64,000 bases of DNA from Rhynchopus sp. YZ270_cl-10 (taxonomy: Eukaryota > Euglenozoa > Diplonemea > Diplonemida > Diplonemidae): contig OZ037926.1 in NCBI GenBank assembly GCA_964035575.1, positions 1 through 64,000 of the forward strand, read 5' to 3'. Numbering within the stretch: the first letter of the stretch is position 1; each line of letters starts with the position of its first letter. Below are positions 34,001-47,200 of the stretch, in pieces. The notes under the pieces were generated by a model. It was not told where the DNA came from and ran no database searches. It saw nothing but the letters and a program-made list of their open reading frames with translations. The position numbers were made by a program, and so were the translations under genes.

Positions 34001-37000
34001 CTAATTCTTTTTATTCCCCTTTTTCCCCTTCCTTCCTCCGCTCTGTCTCCCCTTCTGTCCACCACCGCGACCATTGCGCCCTCTCTGCACCTCCTGGGGC
34101 GAGAGCACATGCTGCGTCGCTTGTGCCACTGCGTCGGTGAACACGTTCGACGTGTTGGACCTACCCTGAGCTGCATGGCGCTGGGGTCCTTTGGGAGCTG
34201 GGGAAGGAGCAGGTTGGGCGGAGGAGGTTGCATTGCCACGGCCTGCCGATGAGGAGGAGGAAGAAGTGGAGACTGCAGGTTGGGCGATGGAGGTTGTAGT
34301 GCCACGGCCTGCAGAGGTGGAGGAAGAAGAAGAAGAAGAAGAGGAGGCTTGAGGTTGTCGGCCTATTCCCTCTCGAGCCGCTCGTGCCTCATTCTCCCTC
34401 CTTGTACTCTCCGCTGCAAAGGCCTGCCCCCTACTGCTCCGGTTGTCCGTCAGGGCATGCAACGTCGACTTTGCCTTGCACTTTTCCTGAACCGACCACT
34501 CATGCAAACCCACCACCTTCATCACCTCATACCACTGAGTGAAAGTAGCGGTAGAGAGGGGGAGTGACAACAAGGGTCTGCCATCCTGTTTCTCTCCCTG
34601 ACGGTAGTGGAACAGGGAGATCCACTTCGTCACAGAAGAAGGCACCGGCGACCCCATGGTGAGGCACGGGAAAAGACCCCCCCTCTCCGTCCGCTCCTCC
34701 TCCGTCCACATCCAAGCCTCGCTCTGCGCCCTCAGCAATTCCCTCACCCTCGCTTGCTTCTTCTGGTCAGGGATGCCTTCCACTGACAGAGAATGCGAGC
34801 GATCCGCCCCCTCCATCGCGGTGTCGAGGTCCTCCTCCTGCTCCTGCTCATCATCATCCATCTCCTCCACCTTCACACGCACCTCGGTGTCTGCCGCCTC
34901 GGCCTGTCGCCCCACCTCCTCCTCCAGCTGATCCCGAGAAGGGGTTCCCCAGCTGACCCTGCCTTCCCGAACGACGATGACCGCGCTGGTCTTGCCCCAG
35001 GTGTCGCAGTATCCGGCCTCCCCTGCTATCTTCCTAACCGCCTGACGGGCGACCACCGACTCCGGGCAATCACCGTCCCCCTCCCCGTTCCCACTCCACG
35101 GCTGCTGTGTCGCCCAGCAGTACAGGAACTCGCCCGGGCACGGAGAAGCACCTTGAGGACCAAAGAGAGCCATCCAGTCGCCGACACAGTCAGGTTCGAG
35201 TCCTTCAGGGTCGTCGCCCACCGCTCTCCGCACCGCATGGCAGGGGAGGAATAGCCGCCCTTCGCACACCACCCCAAAGCACCGCCCGTATGCCACCATG
35301 CGTTCTGCCTCCAGCTGTCGGGAGAGGTTCACCGCCGTCAACAACAGAGTGGTCGCCTTCTGCTCCGACTCATGCTTAGCTGCGATGGCGTAATGCCTCT
35401 CGCAGCGTTGCCTGTCATACTCCGCCCGGAGCGACTCTCCTGCTTCGGGGTGCCGATCGCAGTCTTCCAAGTACTGCGCATGCATCTTCTTCGCGTCCTC
35501 TGCGAGTTCCCGCTTGTGCCTGGCGGTCAGCTCCTCCACACGATGCCTGTCCGCCGCCTTCGCCTGGTCCAGACGCACATTCTGTTCCTCCAGGAAACGA
35601 CTCAACTCCTGCTGGCGGTCGCCAAAAGTGCCCCGAAGCGCGGCCAAATCCGGTCCCCACGACCGACGATGCTCCCGCCGTACCTCCAGGGCTTGCTGCC
35701 ACGCGTCCGACGCACGCTGCAACGCTTCCTTCTTCTCCTGGTCCGCCTTTTGTTGTTGCTGCTTCTGCTGTTTCCGTTGCTTCTCGTGCTTCTGCTGCTT
35801 CTGTTCTGCCTGCTGCCCCTCTTCGCCCGCCATTGGCATGTCTACCTCCTCGACGTCCTCGCCCTCGGGAGCTGGCACTGCTGGAGAAGGAGCCCGTTTA
35901 GGTGGTGGGTCTCCGCTCCCCTCCGCAGAGGCAGCCTGAGCCGGAACATTCGAGTGCAAAAAAGACAGGGCACTGAAATATTCCGCCCTGCCAATTTGCG
36001 ACAGAGGGCAGTGCTTGGACCCCTGAGCGCAGTGCAGACATGCCAAGCCACCACACGTGTGACAGCAGAAGTGTGCGTCCGACGCATCGAAGAGCTTGCT
36101 GCATTGTTCGCACTGCAGGAAAGTGTTCGACGCCTCCGCCTCCCTCGCTCCCACAAAAGCCATGGGGCGCTCTGACTGGCACTCCCCCTTACCACCTGTG
36201 GCCTCAAAAGACAGGATGTGCTGCTGCAGAGCCGGGTCCATGGTGAGGGGCTCGTAGTGTCCCGGGATACTGCCGGATCCATCTGCCGCATCCTGGTCAC
36301 CCGAGTGGAGGAGAAGGACCACTGCCTTAGGCCGTTTTCTTGGCACCATCAGAGAAGGGCGGGCGAACTCGTTGAGGATGACCACAGATACCTCAAGAGC
36401 CTCCCCTGCCCCCGCCACTGCAATGGCATCCGCCCACGTACGCTCGTCTCCTCTGTCCCCACTCGTCATCAGCCGCTGCCAGACCCCAAAATTAGGGACA
36501 GCCGCACTCGACAGATCAGCGCGGCCCTGGACCTTCTTCACTGCCGCCTGGCGCAGACCCTCCACCGTCAAATCCGTGCGCCCGGTGGCGAAGAGCAAAG
36601 CCTCAAAAGCACAGTCCCCCGCCACAAACGACCAAGTCACCTTCGAGGCTCCCAGCTTGGCCGCCTGCTCCGTCGCCCGAGGCCTCTGCGCTGCCGGGCA
36701 CTCACGCAAAAACTCCCACTCACGCACCACATCGAGACCAGGCCCTTCCGGAATCACGGTGGCCGAATCGAACCTCCCGGTCCGCTTCCTCGGTGGCTCC
36801 ACGTGGTCCGGCTTCACGTCCCTCTTGCGCTTCCCCTGCTGCTCCTCCGTTCGGTCTGCAGGACGACTCATATCGTCGTCAGGGTTCGCATCGTCACAGA
36901 GAGGTTCCACGGCCCCTGCACTGCGGCGTCCAAACCGGTCCATGTCCTCTGCAGACGGTGCCACATCTACCTCCACACACGGCTCCCGCTTCAGGGTGGC

Positions 37001-38018
37001 AATCCCTACACACATAGCACCCCGCTCCAGAAAGGAAGATGCGACCTTTTTCTGGTACGCCACCGCAATGCTCTCCCGGATGCGCAACTCTGCCGACCCT
37101 GTCAGGTGCGACGTCTGTCCCGTCGTCAGGCCTCCAAGCTGCGCAATCAAGAGGTTCGCCTCGTCGCCTGCACCCCCGAAGGCTTCAAACACAATAGGGG
37201 AGAACTTGGTATTGATCTTGTTCAAATCCCGCTCGTGCTTCTCCCGTTTGACCTGGCCCTGGTTCTTCGCCGACCAGCCCACAAACTTCGAGGCCCCTGT
37301 TCTGTAGGAAGGCAAGGTGGGGCACACGTGGGTGATGTCCAAACAACGAGGTCCATTTTCCGCCACTCCTACTGGGAGGTAGACGTCGCCTGGCCGCTTC
37401 TTCGACTCCAACTCCACTCGCACGGTCTCCTCCAAAGCAGGGTCCAAGCCCGCCCCTTGAGCAGCTCGGTACACCGAATCCCGCAAGGCGTTGTGGCGGG
37501 CGACGCGGTGTTTGGAGTAGGGGCAGCCAAAGGTGTGGTCGCCAAAGGAGTCCATGACAACCCTTTTCTGCCCCCCCTGACATGCCGAGCAAGTCGTTCC
37601 CTCCGCATGGATGGCCACCCCTAGTCGGAAACGGGTCACAACCGCAAAGTCCGCTGAAGACATCTGGTTCCTTGCTGAGGGTGTCGCCGTGAGGTACGTC
37701 CCGGAAAGCGGCAGGAGAAGGGACTTCATCCGTGCTCGGTCTCGCATGCAGAGCTGTTGCATCAACTTGTCTGCCTGGGCGTCAATCACCGCAGATGACA
37801 GACTCTGCTGCTCCAGGATCTTCTTCGGCTGGGCCCTGTCCACGTGAAACGCCACCGGTACCCTGGAGTTGTACTCCTCAGCCGCGCTGTTCCATCTCTC
37901 CTCATCCCAGGTGAAGGCAGGGTCCAAGGCCTGCGACAGTTGCAGGTTCCCTGACTGAGAGGCGAGGGACGCAGCTGTCCGATGGTCCACGGTGCGACGG
38001 ATACCCAGCCCCCCAAGC
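34001..38018 (-). CDS. LINE A3 polyprotein, C-terminal part (endonuclease, OTU-like domain 2, coiled coil)
   Basis: The frame is open from the A4 junction to the stop. It begins just after the reverse-transcriptase thumb (GGLGIRRTVDHRTAAS) and contains the CSAC...H....C motif, KRPGDVYLP plus LDITHV of the restriction-like endonuclease, the second OTU-like domain (AGDCAFEAL), the Cys/His cluster, coiled coil and basic tail. It differs from A4 at scattered residues only. Upstream residues read as MVPFKKMVPFLKNG come from A4's 5' monomers in antisense and are not part of the protein. Confidence 0.8.
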
Positions 38019-38026
38019 GCCACAGG
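38019..38026 (+). repeat. 6-8 bp target-site duplication of LINE A4, left
   Basis: GCCACAGG here is repeated at 49046-49053. Intact A1 reads CAAGC-GCCACAGG-AAGCGCC, which proves this is the pre-insertion site. The final GG may belong to the GGGGACC start of A4. Confidence 0.95.
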
Positions 38027-38075
38027 GGACCATTTTTTAAAAAGGGGACCATTTTTTTAAAGGGGACCATTTTTT
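38027..38075 (+). promoter_or_regulatory. three tandem 5' monomers of LINE A4
   Basis: GGGGACCATTTTTTA is repeated three times with slightly different A/T spacers, directly at the element's 5' end. A1 has one such monomer and A3 has two. Repeated 5' monomers can carry promoter activity in other LINEs; here that role is inferred only from position. Confidence 0.6.
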
Positions 38076-38267
38076 ACACATTACAACACACTTGTCCTTT
38101 CTTTTTACCCTCCCTCCCTCCCCCTTTCCTTTGTTTTATTGTGAGCCTTGTACGCCTCCACGGGGCGGTCCCTGGGCAACGGTTGAGGAGTGCAGGCCGG
38201 CGAAGCGCAAGGCGTAGTGTGTCTTGTCCTTCTTTGTTTTCGTTTTTTGGTTTTTGCCTTTTTAAAA

Positions 38268-41200
38268 ATGAGGAGGAAGGCCCTTTTGGGGGCGTTGTGG
38301 GTGGTGCTGCATGTCTGCATCAGCAGCAGCAGCAGGTGCTACACCAACAGCAGCAGCAACAGCAGCAACAGCAGCAACAGCAGCATATGCTACACCAGCT
38401 GCAACTGCAGCAGAAGCAACAACGGTAGCAACAAGAGCAGCAACAGCAGCAACAGCAGCAACAGCAGCAACAGCAGCAACAGCAGCAACAGCAGCAACAG
38501 CAGCAACAGCAGCAACAGCAGCAACAGCAGCAACAGCAGCAACAGCAGCAACAGCAGCAACAACATAAGCTGCATCAACAGCAGTAGCAGGAGCACCAAC
38601 ATCAGGAGCGGCAGCTTCCTATGCTACAACAGCTTCCTCATCAGTGGCAGGAGCCCCATTCCCCCCCTTTTTTACCCCAAAAAGAGGCCTCTTGAGCCCA
38701 ACAACCCAAGCAGCTGCAGCTTTGATAGCAGCAACAAAAACGTGTGTGGAGGCAACAAAGTAAAGAACTGTTGTCATAACAACCCACACCCCCCTTCCCC
38801 CCATGATATCCCCAAAAAGAGGCAATGTATGCCCAACCACATCAGTGGCTGCAACTGTGATAGCAGCAAAAACGAAATCTTCGGAGTCCTGGGTGGGGTC
38901 CCAGTATCACCCCTGGTGTGCAGCAGCAGTTCCAAAGGCCTTTACAGCAGCAGTTCCAACAGCAGGCTCTACAGCTTTTTCACCAGCAGTTCCAAAGGCT
39001 TCAGCAGCAGCGGTTCCAACAGCAGGTCCAACAGCAGGCACAACAGCAGTTTAAACAGCAGTTCCAACGGCTTCTGCAGCAGCAAGAGCGTTTCCAAAAG
39101 CAGTTCCAGCAGCAGTTCCAGCAGCAGTTCCAGCAGCAGTTCCAACAGCAGGCACAACAACAGTTTCAACTGCAGTTCCAAAGACTTCTGCAGCAGCAGC
39201 TCCAACAGCAGGTCCAACAGCAGGCACAACAGCAGTTTCAACAGCAGTTCCAATGGCTTCTGCGGCAGCAGCTCCAACGGCGGGTCCAGCAGCGTCTCCA
39301 ACAGCAGTTCCAGCAGCAGTTCCAACAGCAGGCACAACAGCAGTTTAAACAGCAGTTCCAATGGCTTCTGCAGCAGCAGTTCCAACAGCGTTTCCAAAAG
39401 CAGTTCCAGCTACAGGCACAACAGCAGTTTCATCAGCAGTTCCAAGGACTTCTGCGGCAGCAGCTCTAACGGCAGGTCCAACAGCAGTTCCAACAGCAGG
39501 CTTAGCAGCAGTTTCAACAGCAGTTCCAAAGACTTCTGCAGCAGCGTTTCCAACAGCCGTTCCAGCAGCAGTTCCAACAGCAGGCACAACAGCAGTTTAA
39601 ACAGCAGTTCCAATGGCTTCTGCAGCAGCAGTTCCAACAGCGTTTCCAAAAGCAGTTCCAGCAACAGGCACAACAGCAGTTTCATCAGCAGTTCCAAGGA
39701 CTTCTGCGGCAGCAGCTCTAACGGCAGGTCCAACAGCAGTTCCAACAGCAGGCTTAACAGCAGTTTTAACAGCAGTTCCAAAGACTTCTGCAGCAGCGGT
39801 TCCAACAGCAGGTCCAACAGCGTCTCCAAAAGCAGTTCCAGCAGCAGTTCCAACAGCAGGCACAACAGCAGTTTCAACTGCAGTTCCAAAGACTTCGGCA
39901 GCAGCAGCTCCAACAGCAGGTCCAACAGCAGGCTTAGCAGCAGTTTCAACAGCAGTTCCAAAGACTTCTGCAGCAGCGTTTCCAACAGCCGTTCCAGCAG
40001 CAGTTCCAACAGCAGGCACAACAGCAGTTTAAACAGCAGTTCCAATGGCTTCTGCAGCAGCAGTTCCAACAGCGTTTCCAAAAGCAGTTCCAGCAACAGG
40101 CACAACAGCAGGCACAACAGCAGTTTCATCAGCAGTTCCAAGGACTTCTGCGGCAGCAGCTCTAACGGCAGGTCCAACAGCAGTTCCAACAGCAGGCTTA
40201 ACAGCAGTTTTAACAGCAGTTCCATAGACTTCTGCAGCAGCAGTTCCAACAGCAGGTCCAACAGCAGCACCAACATCAACAGCAGACGCAGCAACAACAA
40301 CTTAGGGGGTGGTGAGCGAGGTATGCTGGTGTTCGGGGTCAGCCTTGAGGGGCGAGAAGGACAGAGTGGCTGTGTGATGATGCGGGGGTGGCAAAAGGGG
40401 TGTGTACAGATAGAGTTTTGGTTCGACTGGTGGTGCAACCTCTGGGAGGTCTTCACCTCCTTGCGTCAACCTGACCCCTGCTGGGTAGTCGAGGCACCTG
40501 AGTGGGGAGTGTTTGTGTCGTTCGCGGTCCTGGATCTGTGGAAGGACAGACGCGCCCCTACCCTCAGTCATCTCATTTTGTGGCTAGTGGGCAGGAGGAC
40601 CAGGAGGACGCGACGAGGACACCGGTCCTTGAACTGGACCAAGTCACAGGCGGGCAGGCTCCGTCGGCGCAAGGCGCCCTGCAATCGTCCGCCCTCTCCG
40701 GCAGCGCACCCAGTTTTCCGCAGGATCAGGGTCGCCGATGCGTTGAGAGGTGCTTTGCAGTGTGTGGCCATCTGGGTTCTGGTTTTTGTGGGGTCTGAGC
40801 TTGGGAGGTCAGCGCCACATGTTTTGGGTTGCGCGCTTTTTCGGGACGCGGAGGTGCTGGGGGTGGGTCTGCTGCGGGGACTGTGCCGCGTTCGGAGAGG
40901 ATGGCGGTGGCTGGAAGGGGCGAGCGAGCGAGTGCGCCGATGGACCGGAGGGATCCGAGTGGCTGCCAGCTTGGTGAGGGCCAGTGTGATGGGGGTGGGT
41001 CAGTTGTCGGTGTGTGCAGCCGAGTGGGTGTGGGTTGCATGGTCCGCAGGTGGTTGTTTGGCGGGTTTTGTGGCACTGGTCGGCGTCGCGCGCCCACTTG
41101 GCTGGGTTCTTCTCTTGGAGGTGCGCCGTGTGGCAGCACGCAGGTGGACTCGTAGGATCGGGATGGCATTTGGCATGCTGGTGGTGTCCCTACTGGTCTT

Positions 41201-44200
41201 GCTGTCGTTGTTGTGGCGAGCGGTGACGCCCTGGGACCTGCGCCCTGCCCCTGCTGATCCGGAGCACCCGATCAGCTTGTCCCCGTTTGCGTTGACCGGT
41301 GGGTGCGCAAACGTGAACGCTCCTGCGTATACAGAGCAAGCGGTGTCTGTGGACGCGACTCTGGCGAAGTTTGGAGCTAAACGCATCCCCAACGTGTCCA
41401 CAAATGATTGTGGTTATGTGGCACTACACCTCTGGGACCACGACACGCAGCCGGACGTGAGGGCAATGCGCAAGCAGCTGTATGACACAGCAGTGGAGGT
41501 GTCGAACCGCCTGGTGCAGGTGCTGGGGTCGCAGGAGGCCATGACGGAGTTTGCCAATGGTGTGACCGGCGAGGCCCACCTCAACCACTTGGGGCTTCAG
41601 CTCACCGCGACAGCATCCCGCATCAACATCGTGGTGGTGCAGGCGTCGGAAGAGAACCCCCTCGTGCGCATCACCCCTGGTAGCAAAAGAGTCGCCAAGT
41701 CGTACGCGGAGAGCTTCCAAGCGAAACTTCCCACGGTCGTCATCGCTCTCTGTGACTCTCACTTTGAGGCAGTGGAGCTTGTCCCGGAGGTGGGGAAGAC
41801 CAAGGAGGGGATGGCAGAGAAGATGAGGAAGGAGGCTCGGCAGGCAGTGCTGGACACAGCGCATTTGGATGGCATCATCCCCACCAACACCACCACCACC
41901 GCCCCCCTGGCTACCAAGCTGGGACACATCAATGCGGATCGGGTGTTCTGCCCCTTTGATGGATGCAGAGCGGGAATTTTGTCTTCGAGTGATGCGGTCG
42001 GGGGCCTGTCTCGTAAGGGCTTGCTGCAGCACATGCGTCGCCACCAGGCGGATGGAGCGTACATCCCCGACGAGCTGTTGGGCCACTTGGGCATGTCGCG
42101 CTGTGCGAACGATCAGTGCGACATGCTATTGCCGCAGAGCAAGGAGGTCTGCAACACCTGTACGGTGCACTTTGGCGAAGAAGGCTTCACCGCTCCGTCT
42201 CCCTCCAGTCGAGGAATGCTGACAGATCAGGATGACCTCCCCTCCTTTGAAGTCATGGGGACCACCAGGATCCAGCTGAAGGGCGGGTGCCCAGACAAAC
42301 ACCTGCAGCTGTACAGCGAGCTCTTCCTGAGGGTTCTTATGGACATCCTTGAGTACCAAGACGAGGTGGCCTGGAAGCGCCTTGCACTGTTCTTCACTGT
42401 GTTGCACCGGACACGGACAGAACGAGGGGGCAAGGACCAGGAGCGACGTTTGACGAGCACTTGGGGGAAGGACTTGGAGGCTTGGAAGGCTGGCCAGTAT
42501 GTCGCCCTGTGGGAGCAAACGGTAGAGGAGCGGAAGCCAAGGCCCTCTGGGTGGTCGGACGAGGACACTGACGAAGGGAGACGGAAGCGCACCATCGCCA
42601 AAGCGAGAGCAGGACTCCCGAGCCAGGCCATGTCTTGCGCTACCAGCGACGGCCTCGCCCCACAGACACCGGCGACGCTGGAAAAGCTTCAGACGAAGCA
42701 CCCAGCCGCTGCCGACTCCAAGGCCCTGGAGCAGGCGGATTGGCCCCAGCCTCAGGAGGTCCCACCGGTGACAGTGGTGGAGGTGATGAAGGCCCTGCGG
42801 AGCATGCCGAAGTCATCGGCGGCGGGTCCCTCGAACGTGACGGGCGCGCACCTTCGTACACTTTGCCTACAGAGGCGGGCTAAGGGCACTTTGGCAGCGC
42901 TGGCCGCAGTGTTGACGTCTTTGGCACGAGGAAATGCTCCAGTGGAGGTGGCTGAGTTCTTCGCCGGCGCTAACTTGGTGGCTCTCCGGAAGCCTGCAAA
43001 GGGGCCGGGCCTGGAGGAGGACGTGCGACCGATTGCGGTTGGGGACACTCTCCGCAGACTGGTGGGAAAGATTCTGTCGGCGCGAGTGCGGGTGCCTGCT
43101 AGGACGCTTCTTCTTCGAGGGAACCAGGTGGGGGTGGCAACGGCAAGGGGGGCGGCAGTGGCGACTGATGTTATCTCGCAGTACGCCGTGCGCAACCGCG
43201 GAAAAGGTAAAGTCATTTTGAAAATTGACTACCGTAACGCGTTCAACTGCGTAGACCGCCTGTCGATGCTAAGAGCGGTCGACGCGAACCTCCCCGAGCT
43301 GGCCCCATGGGTGCGATGGTGTTACCTGGAGCCCTCCAGCCTGTATTATGGTGGAGATACCATAAGGTCACAGCGCGGAGCTCAACAAGGAGATCCCTTG
43401 GGCCCGCTTCTCTTCTCCCTGACCATCCACCAGATGGCGCTAGAGCTGAAGGGGCACCCAGGCCTGGATGGGACTTTGTGGTACCTCGATGACGGCTCTC
43501 TGCGGGGGTCCCCTAAGGCGGTTTTTGAGGCGTACCAGGTTCTGCGCACTCGTAGCTCCGAACTGGGGTTGGAGGTGAACGCGAACAAGTGTGAGCTCAT
43601 CTCCACTGGTGGCGTCTCCAAGGAGGATCTCGAGGCCGTGGGGTTCACGTTGAACGAGGGTGGACAGGACGCCATGGGTGAAGGCGGGTTTCGGCTGTTG
43701 GATGTGGATGGGTTCGATTTCTTGGGCATCCCCATTGGGTCTGCGGCTTTCTGCGAGGAGTACATGGCCCGGAAGGTGGACGATTCCCGCCGCAACCTGG
43801 AAGCCCTTGTGGACCTCGGGGACTCCCAGGCAGCCTTCTACGTACTGAGATACTGCGAAGGCTACTGCCGCATGGTGTTCTACATGCGGGGGATCCCACA
43901 GTGCGCGGAGTACCTGACGGCTTTTGACGACCTGATTGACAGGTGCCTGGCTGCGCTTCTGCATGACCCGGATGGGGCGCTGCCGGAGTTGGCAAGGGCG
44001 CAGGCGGCGCTTCCTGTGGCGCTTGGGGGGCTGGGTATCCGTCGCACAGTGGACCATCGGACGGCTGCGTCCCTCGCCTCTCAGTCAGGGAACCTGCAAC
44101 TGTCGCAGGCCTTGGACCCTGCCTTCACCTGGGATGAGGAGAGATGGAACAGCGCGGCTGAGGAGTACAACTCCAGGGTACCGGTGGCGTTTCACGTGGA

Positions 44201-47200
44201 CAGGGCTCAGCCGAAGAAGATCCTGGAGCAGCAGAGTCTGTCATCTGCGGTGATTGACGCCCAGGCAGACAAGTTGATGCAACAGCTCTGCATGCGAGAC
44301 CGAGCACGGATGAAGTCCCTTCTCCTGCCGCTTTCTGGGACGTACCTCACGGCGACACCCTCAGCAAGGAACCAGATGTCTTCAGCGGACTTTGCGGTTG
44401 TGACCCGTTTCCGACTAGGGGTGGCCATCCATGCGGAGGGAACGACTTGCTCGGCATGTCAGGGGGGGCAGAAAAGGGTTGTCATGGACTCCTTTGGCGA
44501 CCACACCTTTGGCTGCCCCTACGCCAAACACCGCGTCGCCCGCCACAACGCCTTGCGGGATTCGGTGTACAGAGCGGCTCAAGGGGCGGGCTTGGACCCT
44601 GCTTTGGAGGAGACCGTGAGAGTGGATTTGGAGTCGAAGAAGCGGCCAGGCGACGTCTACCTCCCAGTAGGAGTGGCGGAAAATGGACCTCGTTGTTTGG
44701 ACATCACCCACGTGTGCCCCACCTTGCCTTCCTACAGAACAGGGGCCTCGAAGTTTGTGGGCTGGTCGGCGAAGAACCAGGGCCAGGTCAAACGGGAGAA
44801 GCACGAGCGGGATTTGAACAAGATCAACACCAAGTTCTCCCCTATTGTGTTTGAAGCCTTCGGGGGTGCAGGCGACGAGGCGAACCTCTTGATTGCGCAG
44901 CTTGGAGGCCTGACGACGGGACAGACGTCGCACCTGACAGGGTCGGCAGAGTTGCGCATCCGGGAGAGCATTGCGGTGGCGTACCAGAAAAAGGTCGCAT
45001 CTTCCTTTCTGGAGCGGGGTGCTATGTGTGTAGGGATTGCCACCCTGAAGCGGGAGCCGTGTGTGGAGGTAGATGTGGCACCGTCTGCAGAGGACATGGA
45101 CCGGTTTGGACGCCGCAGTGCAGGGGCCGTGGAACCTCTCTGTGATGATGCGAACCCTGACGACGATATGAGTCGTCCTGCTCCAGACCGGTCGGAGGAG
45201 CAGCAGGGGAAGCGCAAGAGGGACGTGAAGCCGGACCACGTGGAGCCACCGAGGAAGCGGACCGGGAGGTTCGATTCGGCTACCGTGATTCCGGAAGGGC
45301 CGGGTCTCGATGTGGTGCGTGAGTGGGAGTTTTTGCGTGAGTGCCCGGCAGCGCAGAGGCCTCGGGCGACGGAACAGGCGGCCAAGCTGGGAGCCTCGAA
45401 GGTGACTTGGTCGTTTGTGGCGGGGGACTGTGCTTTTGAGGCTTTGCTCTTCGCCACTGGGCGCACGGATTTGTCGGTGGAGGGTCTGCGCCAGGCGGCA
45501 GTGAAGAAGGTCCAGGGCCGCGCTGATCTGTCGAGTGCGGCTGTCCCTAATTTTGGGGTCTGGCAGCGGCTGATGACGAGTGGGGACAGAGGAGACGAGC
45601 GTACGTGGGCGGATGCCATTGCAGTGGCGGGGGCAGGGGAGGCTCTTGAGGTATCTGTGGTCATCCTCAACGAGTTCGCCCGCCCTTCTCTGATGGTGCC
45701 AAGAAAACGGCCTAAGGCAGTGGTCCTTCTCCTCCACTCGGGTGACCAGGATGCGGCAGATGGATCCGGCAGTATCCCGGGACACTACGAGCCCCTCACC
45801 ATGGACCCGGCTCTGCAGCAGCACATCCTGTCTTTTGAGGCCACAGGTGGTAAGGGGGAGTGCCAGTCAGAGCGCCCCATGGCTTTTGTGGGAGCGAGGG
45901 AGGCGGAGGCGTCGAACACTTTCCTGCAGTGCGAACAATGCAGCAAGCTCTTCGATGCGTCGGACGCACACTTCTGCTGTCACACGTGTGGTGGCTTGGC
46001 ATGTCTGCACTGCGCTCAGGGGTCCAAGCACTGCCCTCTGTCGCAAATTGGCAGGGCGGAATACTTCAGTGCCCTGTCTTTTTTGCACTCGAATGTTCCG
46101 GCTCAGGCTGCCTCTGCGGAGGGGAGCGGAGACCCACCACCTAAACGGGCTCCTTCTCCAGCAGTGCCAGCTCCCGAGGGCGAGGACGTCGAGGAGGTAG
46201 ACACGCCAATGGCGGGCGAAGAGGGGCAGCAGGCAGAACAGAAGCAGCAGAAGCACGAGAAGCAACGGAAACAGCAGAAGCAGCAACAACAAAAGGCGGA
46301 CCAGGAGAAGAAGGAAGCGTTGCAGCGTGCGTCGGACGCGTGGCAGCAAGCCCTGGAGGTACGGCGGGAGCATCGTCGGTCGTGGGGACCGGATTTGGCC
46401 GCGCTTCGGGGCACTTTTGGCGACCGCCAGCAGGAGTTGAGTCGTTTCCTGGAGGAACAGAATGTGCGTCTGGACCAGGCGAAGGCGGCGGACAGGCATC
46501 GTGTGGAGGAGCTGACCGCCAGGCACAAGCGGGAACTCGCAGAGGACGCGAAGAGGATGCATGCGCAGTACTTGGAAGACTGCGATCGGCACCCCGAAGC
46601 AGGAGAGTCGCTCCGGGCGGAGTATGACAGGCAACGCTGCGAGAGGCATTACGCCATCGCAGCTAAGCATGAGTCGGAGCAGAAGGCGACCACTCTGGTG
46701 TTGACGGCGGTGAACCTCTCCCGACAGCTGGAGGCAGAACGCATGGTGGCATACGGGCGGTGCTTTGGGGTGGTGTGCGAAGGGCGGCTATTCCTCCCCT
46801 GCCATGCGGTGCGGAGAGCGGTGGGCGACGACCCTGAAGGACTCGAACCTGACTGTGTCGGCGACTGGATGGCTCTCTTTGGTCCTCAAGGTGCTTCTCC
46901 GTGCCCGGGCGAGTTCCTGTACTGCTGGGCGACACAGCAGCCGTGGAGTGGGAACGGGGAGGGGGACGGTGATTGCCCGGAGTCGGTGGTCGCCCGTCAG
47001 GCGGTTAGGAAGATAGCAGGGGAGGCCGGATACTGCGACACCTGGGGCAAGACCAGCGCGGTCATCGTCGTTCGGGAAGGCAGGGTCAGCTGGGGAACCC
47101 CTTCTCGGGATCAGCTGGAGGAGGAGGTGGGGCGACAGGCCGAGGCGGCAGACACCGAGGTGCGTGTGAAGGTGGAGGAGATGGATGATGATGAGCAGGA